Shown: positions 51,364-60,414 of the stretch, piece by piece
Layout of the letters: every line of letters starts with the position of its first letter
Numbering within the stretch: position 1 is the first letter of the stretch
Source of the DNA: Flavobacteriales bacterium UBA4110
GTDB taxonomy: Bacteria; Bacteroidota; Bacteroidia; Flavobacteriales; Weeksellaceae
Direction: 5' to 3'
DNA length: 64,000 bases
Assembly: GCA_002383165.1 (NCBI GenBank)
Contig: DFXK01000005.1
Location: 6,845-70,844 of the forward strand
The notes under the pieces: model-generated
What the model was told of the DNA's origin: nothing
Database searches by the model: none
What the model saw: only the letters and a program-made list of their open reading frames with translations
Position numbers and translations under genes: made by a program

Positions 51364-52314
51364 TTACTTTTTATAATCTTCAAAATTCTGAATCCCATTA
51401 AGAAAATCTTTGATAGGCATTCTTTTTTTACCTTGGATTTGAACATCTTCCGGATAATAAAGTCCGTCTTTTGTATAGAATTTGAACTCAGTTTTAGAAA
51501 TATCAAATTCTCCAGCTTCTCTCGAATGCGATTCTAATTCAAAATGTCCTTTGAAGATTTTCAGTGATTTTTGTTCTTCTCCAATTTTCAAAATCGTGAA
51601 AGCTGTAGGATAAGGCGACATTCCTCTCACGAAATTATGAATCGTTTCGGAACTTTGATTCCAATCGATTTTCAGATTTTCTTTGAATATTTTATAGGCC
51701 GTTTTGGGATTTTCTTTTTCAGGTTGAGGTTTTTCTGTAATTGAGTTTTCAGCTAATCCATTTAAAGTTTCAATAATCAAATCAGCGCCGATTACCATTA
51801 ATTTGTCGTGCAAAGTTCCTGCATTATCTTCTGGTAAAACTTCGGTTTCAGCCTGAAGCAGAATATTACCTTCATCAATTTTTTCATTAATAAAAAATGT
51901 GGTTACACCAGATTTGGTTTCTCCATTGATGACTGCATAATTAATCGGCGCTGCACCGCGATAATCCGGCAACAAAGAACCGTGCAGATTGAACGTTCCC
52001 AATTTCGGAATCGAGAACAAAACTTGAGGCATCATTCTGAAAGCCACAACAACAAAAACATCTGCATTTAAGTTCCTGATTGATTCTAAAAATTCTGGGT
52101 TTCTGAGTTTTTCTGGCTGGAAAAGGTTGAGATTATTTTTTTCTGCAAAAACTTTCACAGGCGAAGGCGTGAGCTTCATTCCCCTTCCACTTGCTTTGTC
52201 TGGCGCAGTTACAACGCCAACCACTTTGTGATGAGATTTGAATATCGCTTCCAAAGAAGCTTTTGCAAAATCGGGAGTTCCGAAAAAAACGACATTTAGA
52301 GATTTTGTCTGCAT
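51364..52314 (-). CDS. fmt: Methionyl-tRNA formyltransferase
   Basis: Formylates initiator Met-tRNA using 10-formyl-THF. MQTKSLNVVFFGTPDFA at the start, the catalytic NLHGSLLPDYRGAAPINYAV (Asn109, His111), SGVTTFFINEKIDEG and a C-terminal OB-fold domain; 316 residues. The leader reads ATCAATTATCATTTATC in the gene sense, one of the recurring leader motifs. A type A repeat lies 54 bases upstream. Confidence 0.96.
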   Translation of the reverse strand: MQTKSLNVVFFGTPDFAKASLEAIFKSHHKVVGVVTAPDKASGRGMKLTPSPVKVFAEKNNLNLFQPEKLRNPEFLESIRNLNADVFVVVAFRMMPQVLFSIPKLGTFNLHGSLLPDYRGAAPINYAVINGETKSGVTTFFINEKIDEGNILLQAETEVLPEDNAGTLHDKLMVIGADLIIETLNGLAENSITEKPQPEKENPKTAYKIFKENLKIDWNQSSETIHNFVRGMSPYPTAFTILKIGEEQKSLKIFKGHFELESHSREAGEFDISKTEFKFYTKDGLYYPEDVQIQGKKRMPIKDFLNGIQNFEDYKK

Positions 52315-52367
52315 TGATTTTATAATAGATAAATGATAATTGATAGTTGATAATTAATTTTTTTAGT

Positions 52368-52487
52368 CGAATCGCTAGCAGCCCGACTTGAGCGGAAATC
52401 CTTTTTTGCTTTGATTGAATTTCTAGTTTATCTGAAATCTTATTGCAAAAAAGATTGGGAGCGGAAGGCGGAAATTGCTGCCCAAAC
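52368..52487. repeat. Structured intergenic repeat, type A copy 3
   Basis: Left arm CGAATCGCTAGCAGCCCGAC then TTGAGCGGAAATC; right arm GGGAGCGGAAGGCGGA then AATTGCTGCCCAAACT, ending 8 bases before the recQ stop. Inside, CTTTTTTGC (52401-52409) pairs with GCAAAAAAG (52445-52453) and ATTTC with GAAAT. Confidence 0.8.
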
Positions 52488-52495
52488 TAAAATTA

Positions 52496-54397
52496 TTATT
52501 GATTGAGCATATAGGTTTTATAGTTCAACATTTTCACTTTTCCGATGTCTAACAAGAAAATGGTGGTTTCAGAAACGCTTTCTCGCTGATAAAAATGCAA
52601 AGCGGCACACATTTCATCCAATGTCATAGGTTTTTTCTCCAGTTGCAAAATGATTTCTGATGAGAGATTACGCTTGGAAGCTGTCCGTTTTCTACAAACG
52701 GAACATTTTCCGCAGTTTTCCGCATCGGCTTCACCAAAATAACTGAGAATCAGTTTCATTTTACAAAAATCTGTATCTCGGACATAGAATTTATTTTCTT
52801 CCCACTTTCGTAGTTTATTCTGTTGGATAAGATGAAAAAGCCGCCAATATTCTCCAAATAGATGTCTGTCATTTCTTGGTTTTAGGAACTTTATGGCATG
52901 CTGACCACCATCCAAATATTCCAGATAACCTGCTTTTTGCATTTGTTTTAATTTTACTTTAAAAGACTGAACATCAAAATTATTTTTACTGCAAAATGCG
53001 GCATCACTAAAATAAACTTTTTGGATTGCCAATCCTGGTAAATTCCTGAACAGCAATTCCAAGAAATAGGCATCGGAAGGATTGAGCTGCTCTAATTCTT
53101 CTGGCTTTACAATACTCTGAATGGTGGATGCAGAAGCAGCACTTTTATGATAAATTAATTCCTGATTATGTAGAAACGAAAGAATATTCCTGATTTTGGC
53201 TTTAGATAATTTCGTCAGATTATTGAGCTTTTGAATCTCTAATGAAAATGTTTTTTCCGGAAAGTCATTATCTCCAATCTGAAACATCGAATAAAGATAG
53301 GTTATAATTTTCTGATATTCCGATTTGCTTGGAATCTGATTCCTAAAAATCTCGTCTATATGGGCAAGTTCCTGCTCGTTCCAAAGCAAAAAGGCTATTG
53401 CTTCGTCTCCGTTTCTTCCAGCTCTTCCTATTTCCTGATAATAATTTTCGATTGTGGAAGATGGCGACAGATGGATAACGAATTTCACATTATGTTTGTC
53501 TATTCCCATTCCGAAAGCATTGGTAGATACTAATACGTGAAAGCGACCGGAAATCCATTTTTTTTGTAATCTTTCCTTTTCTGTGGCTGGCAATCCTGCG
53601 TGATAGAAATCTACATTTGGAAAGTTATTATTTTTTAAAAAAGCAGTTAAAGCTTCCGCTTCTTTTCTTGTTCTGGAATAGATAATTCCCGAAGCCCGAT
53701 TTTGGTTCAAAAACTCAAGTATTCTGTTATATTTATCCGAAATATTTTCTACAATTACATTAAGGTTATCTCTTCTGAAGCTTTTTCTGAAAATCTTTGT
53801 TTCATGAAGACCGAGTTTGTCTGATATTTCGTTAACAACTTTATTGGTTGCTGTGGCAGTGAGTGCAAGGCAAGGCACTTTTTTGAATTCCTGTCTAAAT
53901 TGTTTTATATTCTGATAACTAGGACGAAAATCCGAACCCCATTCGGAAATACAATGCGCTTCATCTACTGCTATAAAAGATATCTGAATATCCTGAATAT
54001 TTTTTAAAAACAACTGATTTTGCAATCTTTCAGGAGAAACATAAAGAATTTTTATTAATCCGTCTTTACATTTAGTATAGACCAATTCTTCTTCAAATTC
54101 GTCCAACTCGGAACTGAGTAATTCTCCTTCGATTCCTAATGATTGAAGCATAAGAATCTGATCTTTCATCAAAGCTAAAAGTGGAGACACCACCAAGCAA
54201 ACACCTTCTAAAACCACTGCCGGCAACTGATAACAGAGAGATTTCCCTCCGCCTGTCGGCAAAAGTGCAAGCGAATCTTTTCCGGAGATAATGGATAAAA
54301 TTATTTCTTTTTGAGAAGATCTAAAATCATTATAACCCCAAAAGTTTTTTAGAGTATCAATGATTAATTTCTCATTAGAGTTTACTGATGAAAGCAT
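52496..54397 (-). CDS. recQ: ATP-dependent DNA helicase RecQ
   Basis: SF2 3'-5' DNA helicase of recombination and replication restart. Walker A LLPTGGGKSLCYQLP (45-59), DEAH box VDEAHCISEWGSDFRPSY, SAT-like ALTATAT, motif VI YYQEIGRAGRNG, and an RQC zinc-binding region ending CKMKLILSYFGEADAENCGK then CSVCRK. After the winged helix it lacks an evident HRDC domain; 633 residues. A repeat element follows its stop. Confidence 0.95.
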   Translation of the reverse strand: MLSSVNSNEKLIIDTLKNFWGYNDFRSSQKEIILSIISGKDSLALLPTGGGKSLCYQLPAVVLEGVCLVVSPLLALMKDQILMLQSLGIEGELLSSELDEFEEELVYTKCKDGLIKILYVSPERLQNQLFLKNIQDIQISFIAVDEAHCISEWGSDFRPSYQNIKQFRQEFKKVPCLALTATATNKVVNEISDKLGLHETKIFRKSFRRDNLNVIVENISDKYNRILEFLNQNRASGIIYSRTRKEAEALTAFLKNNNFPNVDFYHAGLPATEKERLQKKWISGRFHVLVSTNAFGMGIDKHNVKFVIHLSPSSTIENYYQEIGRAGRNGDEAIAFLLWNEQELAHIDEIFRNQIPSKSEYQKIITYLYSMFQIGDNDFPEKTFSLEIQKLNNLTKLSKAKIRNILSFLHNQELIYHKSAASASTIQSIVKPEELEQLNPSDAYFLELLFRNLPGLAIQKVYFSDAAFCSKNNFDVQSFKVKLKQMQKAGYLEYLDGGQHAIKFLKPRNDRHLFGEYWRLFHLIQQNKLRKWEENKFYVRDTDFCKMKLILSYFGEADAENCGKCSVCRKRTASKRNLSSEIILQLEKKPMTLDEMCAALHFYQRESVSETTIFLLDIGKVKMLNYKTYMLNQ

Positions 54398-54422
54398 GTG
54401 TAAATTTACTTAAATAATGCAC

Positions 54423-54448
54423 AAAAAAACCGCATCGCTGCGGTTTTT
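54423..54448 (-). terminator. Terminator of the OmpA-like gene
   Basis: AAACCGCA pairs with TGCGGTTT; on the minus strand a run of seven T follows. Confidence 0.9.
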
Positions 54449-54471
54449 ATTCTAACGTGTATTTAAAATTT

Positions 54472-55908
54472 TTATTTCACTTCGAAATAGACTCTTCTAT
54501 TTGCTCTGTTTTTCCACTCTTCACACTTTTCGGCAGGATCACATTCCGGATAAAGCAGGTTTTTCTCCCCTGTCCCAAAAGCTTCCAACTTTTTTCTATC
54601 AGCACCATTCTCTATCAAATAATTTTTGACATTTTGTGCTCTCCTTTCAGATAATTTCTGGTTATATTTTTCAGTTCCTCTTGTGTCTGTCCCACCTATC
54701 ACTTTAAAATCAACACCTGAAGCGTTGATATAATTTATAGCTTGAGTAAGAATAGGTCTATTAGAAGGAAGGATTCTATCTGAATCTAAATCAAATTCAA
54801 TTCCTTTTAATAATCTTTCACTGTCCGTCACCACTCCTGCCTGAGTTGCAGAAGTAACGGGACATCCGTTATTTTCTACTGGACCTGGAACAGTTACACA
54901 TCTATCATTAAGATCAATAACTCCATCCAAGTCTATATCAAGAGCAACTCCAGCCCCATCAACTCTTGCGCCAGCAGGAGTGTCAAGTTGTCTATCCCAA
55001 TCATCACAAACACCATCATTATCTGCATCTCCTTTTTTACAGACCTCTATATCCTGAGTTTTATCATTGAGAACATCAAGTTTATAATAAATCTCCTGCA
55101 AAGGATCGTGCCACATTAGATGAGATTCATGCTTACCAAGTTTAAATGTTAAGCCTAAAGTCCCATTGAAAAAATTATCAGAAACTTGATCTTCTATTAA
55201 GTTATATCCATTCTGTCCAACACCAGCTCCGTCAAACTCATCATCACCCGTAACCACATACATCAAACGACCTTCTATATCAATCCTGTTATTGACCTTA
55301 AATTTAAGTCCTGCACCAGCCTGACCAAAAAGGGAATTCAATTTAAATGGTTTTGATTCATAGTTCAAAACTTGATTAAATTCAGTTCCTGGATTTTGCC
55401 TGTAAGATCTATATGCTAAAGTACCGATACCTGCGTAACCGTGAAGCGCCCATCTAAATGGAGATTTATTATCTACTCTTCTGAGCAAGTTAGAGAAATT
55501 AACATCCCCAAGAAGTGAGATTGCATCGTATTGTGTTCTTCCCGCAGGATAATTTCCTGGCAAAGCTTGATGATCTTTTGTATTGATCTGTCCTTGTCTA
55601 GTTTCGCCTCTGTCATACTGTAGATTGACACCAAATGCGTGGGTAATTGCTTTATCTACACTAATATAAGCAGAATATCCGAATAGATTTTTACCATTTC
55701 CGTTCTTAATAGAAGTCATATCTGCTGACTGAATCAAAGGAACACCAGCTCCTACCGAGATAGACCAGTCATTGAATCTTTTTGACTCCTGTGAAAATGG
55801 CGAAATATTCTGAGAACCTGAATTAGCATCTGCTGATACAGTCTGACCCGCCAAACTCATAGGCAACAATAATGCTACGACTGCTAATGATAATAAATCT
55901 TGTTTCAT
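54472..55908 (-). CDS. OmpA-family outer membrane protein with TSP3 repeats
   Basis: A 478-residue outer-membrane protein. Signal peptide (1-21), an N-terminal OmpA-like beta-barrel (about 45-265), thrombospondin type 3-like calcium repeats (DADNDGVCDDWDRQ, DIDLDGVIDLNDRC, about 290-345) and an OmpA C-terminal domain (about 365-478; GTDTRGTEKYNQKLSERRAQ) that binds peptidoglycan. The parallel upstream copy (55936-57350) has the same layout but is broken by a frameshift. Here the frame continues through NNGCPVTSATQ without a break. Confidence 0.93.
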   Translation of the reverse strand: MKQDLLSLAVVALLLPMSLAGQTVSADANSGSQNISPFSQESKRFNDWSISVGAGVPLIQSADMTSIKNGNGKNLFGYSAYISVDKAITHAFGVNLQYDRGETRQGQINTKDHQALPGNYPAGRTQYDAISLLGDVNFSNLLRRVDNKSPFRWALHGYAGIGTLAYRSYRQNPGTEFNQVLNYESKPFKLNSLFGQAGAGLKFKVNNRIDIEGRLMYVVTGDDEFDGAGVGQNGYNLIEDQVSDNFFNGTLGLTFKLGKHESHLMWHDPLQEIYYKLDVLNDKTQDIEVCKKGDADNDGVCDDWDRQLDTPAGARVDGAGVALDIDLDGVIDLNDRCVTVPGPVENNGCPVTSATQAGVVTDSERLLKGIEFDLDSDRILPSNRPILTQAINYINASGVDFKVIGGTDTRGTEKYNQKLSERRAQNVKNYLIENGADRKKLEAFGTGEKNLLYPECDPAEKCEEWKNRANRRVYFEVK

Positions 55909-55935
55909 ATTTTAATGTTTTTTTTGCTTAGTTAA

Positions 55936-56349
55936 TTATCTAGCTACAAAATACACCCTTCTGTTAGCTTCATTTTTCCATTCTAGACATTTTGTAGCAG
56001 GATCACACTCTACATACTTTAAGTCCTCTTTTTCTCTTCCTTCTGCAGTAAGTACGCTCGTCGGAACTCCTTTATTAACAAGATATTTTACGACAATATC
56101 AGCTCTGGATTGGGATAAGTTTTTATTAAAAATTGCTGATCCTCTGCTATCTGTAGCACCTACTACTATAAATCTTTCTTGTGAGCCAAATGTTTTAATA
56201 ATTTCTACAGCCTTATCCAAGTAGTTAAAGGATTTATCTCCGATTACATCTTTATTTAATTGAAATTTGATTCCGTTGACATACTTGTTTTCTTCAACAT
56301 CCGAGGTATTACCAACCATATTACTGCTAACTAAAGGTTCTTTGGACAT
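55936..56349 (-). pseudogene. C-terminal part of a frameshifted OmpA-like gene
   Basis: A 137-codon frame that encodes an OmpA C-terminal peptidoglycan-binding domain (VGATDSRGSAIFNKNLSQSR, CDPATKCLEWKNEANRRVYF) without a signal peptide. Its frame overlaps the end of the upstream frame by 19 bases and is displaced by one. Adding one A in the run at about 56343 (CCAAAG to CCAAAAG on the minus strand) would join the two frames as NGCPKEPLVSSN, equivalent to the paralogue. It is therefore probably not translated on its own. Confidence 0.8.
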
Positions 56350-57350
56350 CCGTTATTTTCTATGGGTCCTGGAACAGTAACGCATTTATCATTCAAATCT
56401 ATAACGCCATCTAAATCAGAATCTAGTGCTACACCAGCACCATCAACCCTTGCGCTGGCAGGTGTGTTCAGTTGTCTATCCCAATCGTCACAAACGCCAT
56501 CATTATCCATATCTCCTTTCTCGCAAACCTTGAAGTCTTTGAATTTTTCTTCTAGATTACCAGCTTTAGTATAAGCGTCTTGCAAGGGATCTACCCAACG
56601 TAAATGATTTGGATGTTGTCCTAACTTAAATGAAAATGCCAAATTGAATAACCAAGCATTGTCTGTGGAAGAATCATTGATTAAATTATATCCAGGCGCA
56701 GCTTTTCTTGTTTCGCCGCCACCATCAAATTCATCGTCTCCACTAATTAAGTATAAAGCTCTCAATTCCAAATCAAGAAGTCTTGATACATTATATTTTA
56801 ATCCAGCACCGCCAATATACGTGAAGCTACCGATATTCATCTTCTGCTCTATATAAGAAGGCCATTTGCTTAAGGTATTATTATCTTGAAGAAAAGTTTT
56901 AAAACCTGTAAGTCCAACTCCTGCATAACCGTGAATAGCCCATCTGAATTTTGATTGGTTATCAACTCTTCTCATTAGATTGGAAAAATTGACATCTCCT
57001 AAAAGTGTAACTTGGTCAAATTTCGTATAGCCATGTCCTACTCCAGCAGCATCATTCAAGTACGCTTTTTGCTTAGTCTCTCCTTTTATGTATAATAATG
57101 AGAGTCCAAAAGTGTGTGTGATTTGTTTATCAAGGCTTACAAAACCGTTCCATCCCCAGTTTGCCTTTCCATCGTAGAAAGAAGTAACATCGGCATTAGC
57201 CATAAAAGCGGCTCCGCCACCAATAGTTATAGACCAGTCTTTGAAAAGCCGGCTTTCGTTGTTAAAGGGTTTGGTGACCATGCCTTTTTCAGAAGTCTGT
57301 GCAAAACCAAGAAAAGGAATAAAGAACAGTAAGAATATATTTTTTTTCAT
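56331..57350 (-). pseudogene. N-terminal part of a frameshifted OmpA-like gene
   Basis: A 339-codon frame with a signal peptide (MKKNIFLLFFIPFLGFAQ), OmpA-like beta-barrel and the same TSP3-like repeats as the paralogue (DMDNDGVCDDWDRQ, DSDLDGVIDLNDKC), ending at a stop just after ENNGCPKNL where the paralogue continues to its OmpA domain. The protein would lack the peptidoglycan anchor. Genuine mutation, phase variation or a sequencing error could explain it. It lies 22 bases after folK. Confidence 0.82.
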
Positions 57351-57372
57351 TTTTCATTTGTGTATTAAACCT

Positions 57373-57789
57373 TTATTGCACTTGCTTTATAATACCAATA
57401 GCAAAATCTCTTTCATAAAGATTTTTAGTATGAGGGATCACTAACTTTCTAGAAATAAATCTTATATTATTATACAATATTATGTCTATATCTATAATCC
57501 TATCATTATAGACTCCAAGATCAACAGAGTCTTGTAAACGACCCATACTTCTTTCGATGGTTTTGATTTCAGCAAGTAACTTAAACGGTGAAAACTGTGT
57601 TTTTATTCTGACTGCAATATTACAAAAAATATTAAAACTATCAAACTCTACTGGTTTGGTTGAAATTAAACTGGATTTTGCTATTATTGCACCTACTTTT
57701 TTTTCGATTTCCAGTAATGCATCGTCTATATTATTTTCAGGATTATTTATATTACTCCCTAGTAACAAAATGACATCATTGTACGACAT
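57373..57789 (-). CDS. folK: 2-amino-4-hydroxy-6-hydroxymethyldihydropteridine pyrophosphokinase
   Basis: Folate pathway enzyme that pyrophosphorylates the pterin. 138 residues with the start VILLLGSNINNPENNI, FNIFCNIAVRI, and the signature DRIIDIDIILYNN followed by LVIPHTKNLYERDF. Slightly shorter than E. coli FolK (159). It is divergent from sppA with a 22-base gap. Confidence 0.92.
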   Translation of the reverse strand: MSYNDVILLLGSNINNPENNIDDALLEIEKKVGAIIAKSSLISTKPVEFDSFNIFCNIAVRIKTQFSPFKLLAEIKTIERSMGRLQDSVDLGVYNDRIIDIDIILYNNIRFISRKLVIPHTKNLYERDFAIGIIKQVQ

Positions 57790-57811
57790 ATTAAATATTA
57801 AGATAAATTAG

Positions 57812-59557
57812 ATGAGAGGATTTTTCAAATTAGTTTTAGCAAATTTAACCGCAATTTTTATTTTATGTGCTGGTTTTTTTATTTTTTTCATTGGCTTTCT
57901 GATTATATCTTCCCTTTCAGAGGGAGTTAATGTAAAACAGGATTCTGTACTAACTCTGGATCTTAAAACAAAAATTATAGATGGACCGTCCGAAGACCAG
58001 GATGATATCTTTGCTTTCAAAAATGATGAAAAAGCAGTTTTACTCTATGATGTTTTAACGGCAATTGAACATGCCAAAACCGACAGCAAAATAAAAGGGA
58101 TAAGCCTGGAATGCGATGATATATCTGCGGGTATCACACAATTGGCTGATATCAGGAATGCTCTGATTGACTTTAAAAAAAGCGGAAAATTTGTTTATGC
58201 TTATGGCAACGGGGTTTCTCAATCTTCTTATTACATGAGTTCAGTAGCAGACAAATTTTATCTGCATCCGATGGGTGGCATTATGCTGAAAGGTTTGGCT
58301 GCGGAAGTAACTTTCTTCAAAGATTTTGCTGACAAATACGGAATAGGAATTCAAGTAATCCGTCACGGAAAATTCAAAGCTGCAGTGGAACCATTTCTAA
58401 GAAATGAAATGTCACCGGAAAATAAGGAACAACTTTCTGTATTACTAAATGACATCTGGGGGAACACATCCTCTGCAATTGCCACTTCCAAAAAAATTGG
58501 GACTAATGACTTTAAACTAATTGTCGACAGCCTGTATGGTGTGCTTCCTAACCTCTGTATCCAGAACAAGCTTGTAGATAAACTTGTACAAAAGACTGAA
58601 TACGATAATATGCTGAAAAAGAAATTGGGTTTAAGTCAAGACAAAAAACTGAATAAAATTTCTTTTGCAAAATATTCTGAAACATTAGATAAAGATAATG
58701 GTGGAAAAAAAGTAGCAATATTATATGCGTCCGGTCAGATCTATGATGGTAAAGGTTACGATGGGATCTATTCTGATAACTTTATCAAAGAGATAAAAAA
58801 GCTTCAAAATGATGATAATGTGAAGGCTGTAGTATTACGCATCAATTCCCCTGGCGGAAGTGCTAATGCATCGGATTGTATTTTGTACGAACTTCAAAAT
58901 TTGAAGCAAAAAAAACCATTAGTAGTCTCATTTGGTGATTATGCTGCTTCCGGAGGTTTTTATATTGCAATGAGTGCAGACAAAATATTTTCTGAGCCAA
59001 GCACACTTACCGGTTCTATAGGTGTATTTGGGATGATACCTTACTTCAAACAGCTTGCTGAGAAAAATGGAATCCGAAGTGATGTGGTCTCCACTAATAC
59101 AAACTCTAATATGGTTTCGACAATTAATGGTGTTACGCCCGGGGCTCTCAATATTCTCACGAAAAATGTGGAAGCAACGTATAGACGATTTGTAAACTTT
59201 GTTGCTGTTAACAGAAAAAAATCTTTTGAAGACATCGATGCGATAGGTGGTGGAAGGGTTTGGTCAGGTGTTAGAGCAAAACAACTGGGATTGGTAGATG
59301 AGTTGGGATCTCTAAAAGATGCTGTAAAATACGCCGCTAAATTGGCTAAGCTAAAAGATTATAATGTAGATTCCTATCCATCCAAGGTTTCAAAATTTGA
59401 GCAGTTTTTCTCTTCTGAAACTGAAGAGGATTTTTCTACAAGATTGATCCAGAGAAAAATAGGAAAAGAGAACTTCAAAATTTTTCAACTTATTACAGCG
59501 CCTAATAACAAGACATCTGTAATGATGGAATGTCCGTACAATATCAAGATGAATTAA
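57812..59557 (+). CDS. sppA: Signal peptide peptidase SppA, long (67K) type
   Basis: Membrane-anchored serine protease that degrades cleaved signal peptides. An N-terminal transmembrane helix (about 10-33) and two tandem S49 domains; 581 residues as in E. coli SppA. The Ser/Lys dyad is split between halves: Lys in RHGKFKAAVEPF (Lys187 or Lys189) and Ser380 in GDYAASGGFYIAM. A terminator follows. Confidence 0.95.
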   Translation: MRGFFKLVLANLTAIFILCAGFFIFFIGFLIISSLSEGVNVKQDSVLTLDLKTKIIDGPSEDQDDIFAFKNDEKAVLLYDVLTAIEHAKTDSKIKGISLECDDISAGITQLADIRNALIDFKKSGKFVYAYGNGVSQSSYYMSSVADKFYLHPMGGIMLKGLAAEVTFFKDFADKYGIGIQVIRHGKFKAAVEPFLRNEMSPENKEQLSVLLNDIWGNTSSAIATSKKIGTNDFKLIVDSLYGVLPNLCIQNKLVDKLVQKTEYDNMLKKKLGLSQDKKLNKISFAKYSETLDKDNGGKKVAILYASGQIYDGKGYDGIYSDNFIKEIKKLQNDDNVKAVVLRINSPGGSANASDCILYELQNLKQKKPLVVSFGDYAASGGFYIAMSADKIFSEPSTLTGSIGVFGMIPYFKQLAEKNGIRSDVVSTNTNSNMVSTINGVTPGALNILTKNVEATYRRFVNFVAVNRKKSFEDIDAIGGGRVWSGVRAKQLGLVDELGSLKDAVKYAAKLAKLKDYNVDSYPSKVSKFEQFFSSETEEDFSTRLIQRKIGKENFKIFQLITAPNNKTSVMMECPYNIKMN

Positions 59558-59575
59558 AATCTTTGATTTCTATAA

Positions 59576-59612
59576 AACAGCTTCGGAAATTCTCCCGAAG
59601 CTGTTTTTTTTT
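59576..59612 (+). terminator. Terminator of sppA
   Basis: AACAGCTTCGG and CCGAAGCTGTT form a strong stem followed by a T-run. Confidence 0.9.
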
Positions 59613-59626
59613 AGGTTCTAATGTAA

Positions 59627-59743
59627 TCTAGCCCCGATGGTAGCGGTTACCCCACAGCTGGAGATGGATGGATGCGGGATTGTGCTTTGGCTAGCTTTGG
59701 CGCGAGGCGTATGAGCGGACAGCAGGAAATAGCTCCTGAAAAA
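59627..59743. repeat. Structured intergenic repeat, type B copy 2
   Basis: Left arm ATCTAGCCCCGATGGTAGCGG and right arm GAGCGGACAGCAGGAAAT then AGCTCCTGAAAA match those of the copy at 2370-2493. The central part here is GC-richer and its stem was not resolved by eye. The right arm abuts the stop codon of the DUF6048-like gene. Confidence 0.75.
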
Positions 59744-59745
59744 AA

Positions 59746-60414
59746 TCAAAATTTATATGCTATACTCCAACTGAATCCCATATTGAAACTACCTGAACTC
59801 CTGCCGAATCCCGGAACGATCATCGGAGTAATCTCATCTTGTTTTGTGGTATAAGCCAGATATCTGGGCTGAGCATTGACATCGATAAAGAAATTGCTCT
59901 CGAAAACCTGAATTCTTGCGCCCAATACGGCTTCTACCCAATAACTGCTTTGGCTGGACGGGTCCATAGAAACTGTGACGCCCTGGCTGTTTTGACCTTT
60001 TATGGGGATTGCCATATACTCCTGATTGTAGAAACTACCTGCTAATTTGGCTCCGGCATAAAAACCATTAAATGCATTTTCCGGATCCGAAGCCAGCATA
60101 TAAAATCCGCCAGCTTTCAGAAACAAACCGTCTGCTTTTGCGTCATAACCATTTTTCTGATAGATATTTTTGTCATATCCCAGATCTACTACTGCATGGA
60201 TTTTCCTGCTTATTCGGCTGGAAATAAAGCCTTGGTGAAGTTTTCTGTCTCCAAAAAAGCCAGCGCCAAGATTCAATACATCTGCACCAATAATAAGATT
60301 GGGTGTATATTTCCATTTAGCCGAATCCTGTTTCTTGGCCTCTACTTTTTTCTGAGAAAAAGAGAATACCGAAACCAAACTAAAAGCGGAGATAAAAATT
60401 GACTTTGCTTTCAT
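59746..60414 (-). CDS. DUF6048-like outer membrane beta-barrel protein
   Basis: A 222-residue exported protein: signal peptide MKAKSIFISAFSLVSVFSFS, then amphipathic strands forming a probable small barrel (PNLIIGADVLNLGAGFF, FNGFYAGAKLAGSFYNQEY, ending MGFSWSIAYKF). From memory it matches DUF6048, which regularly follows DUF6452 and rlmD in Flavobacteria. The ATG at 60412-60414 lies within the end of the DUF6452-like gene (35-base overlap), so they are translationally coupled. Confidence 0.75.
   Translation of the reverse strand: MKAKSIFISAFSLVSVFSFSQKKVEAKKQDSAKWKYTPNLIIGADVLNLGAGFFGDRKLHQGFISSRISRKIHAVVDLGYDKNIYQKNGYDAKADGLFLKAGGFYMLASDPENAFNGFYAGAKLAGSFYNQEYMAIPIKGQNSQGVTVSMDPSSQSSYWVEAVLGARIQVFESNFFIDVNAQPRYLAYTTKQDEITPMIVPGFGRSSGSFNMGFSWSIAYKF

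Noticed and set aside
56338..56348. Programmed -1 frameshifting in the OmpA-like gene
   Set aside because: No X-XXY-YYZ slippery site and no obvious downstream pseudoknot; a simple one-base loss explains the break better.
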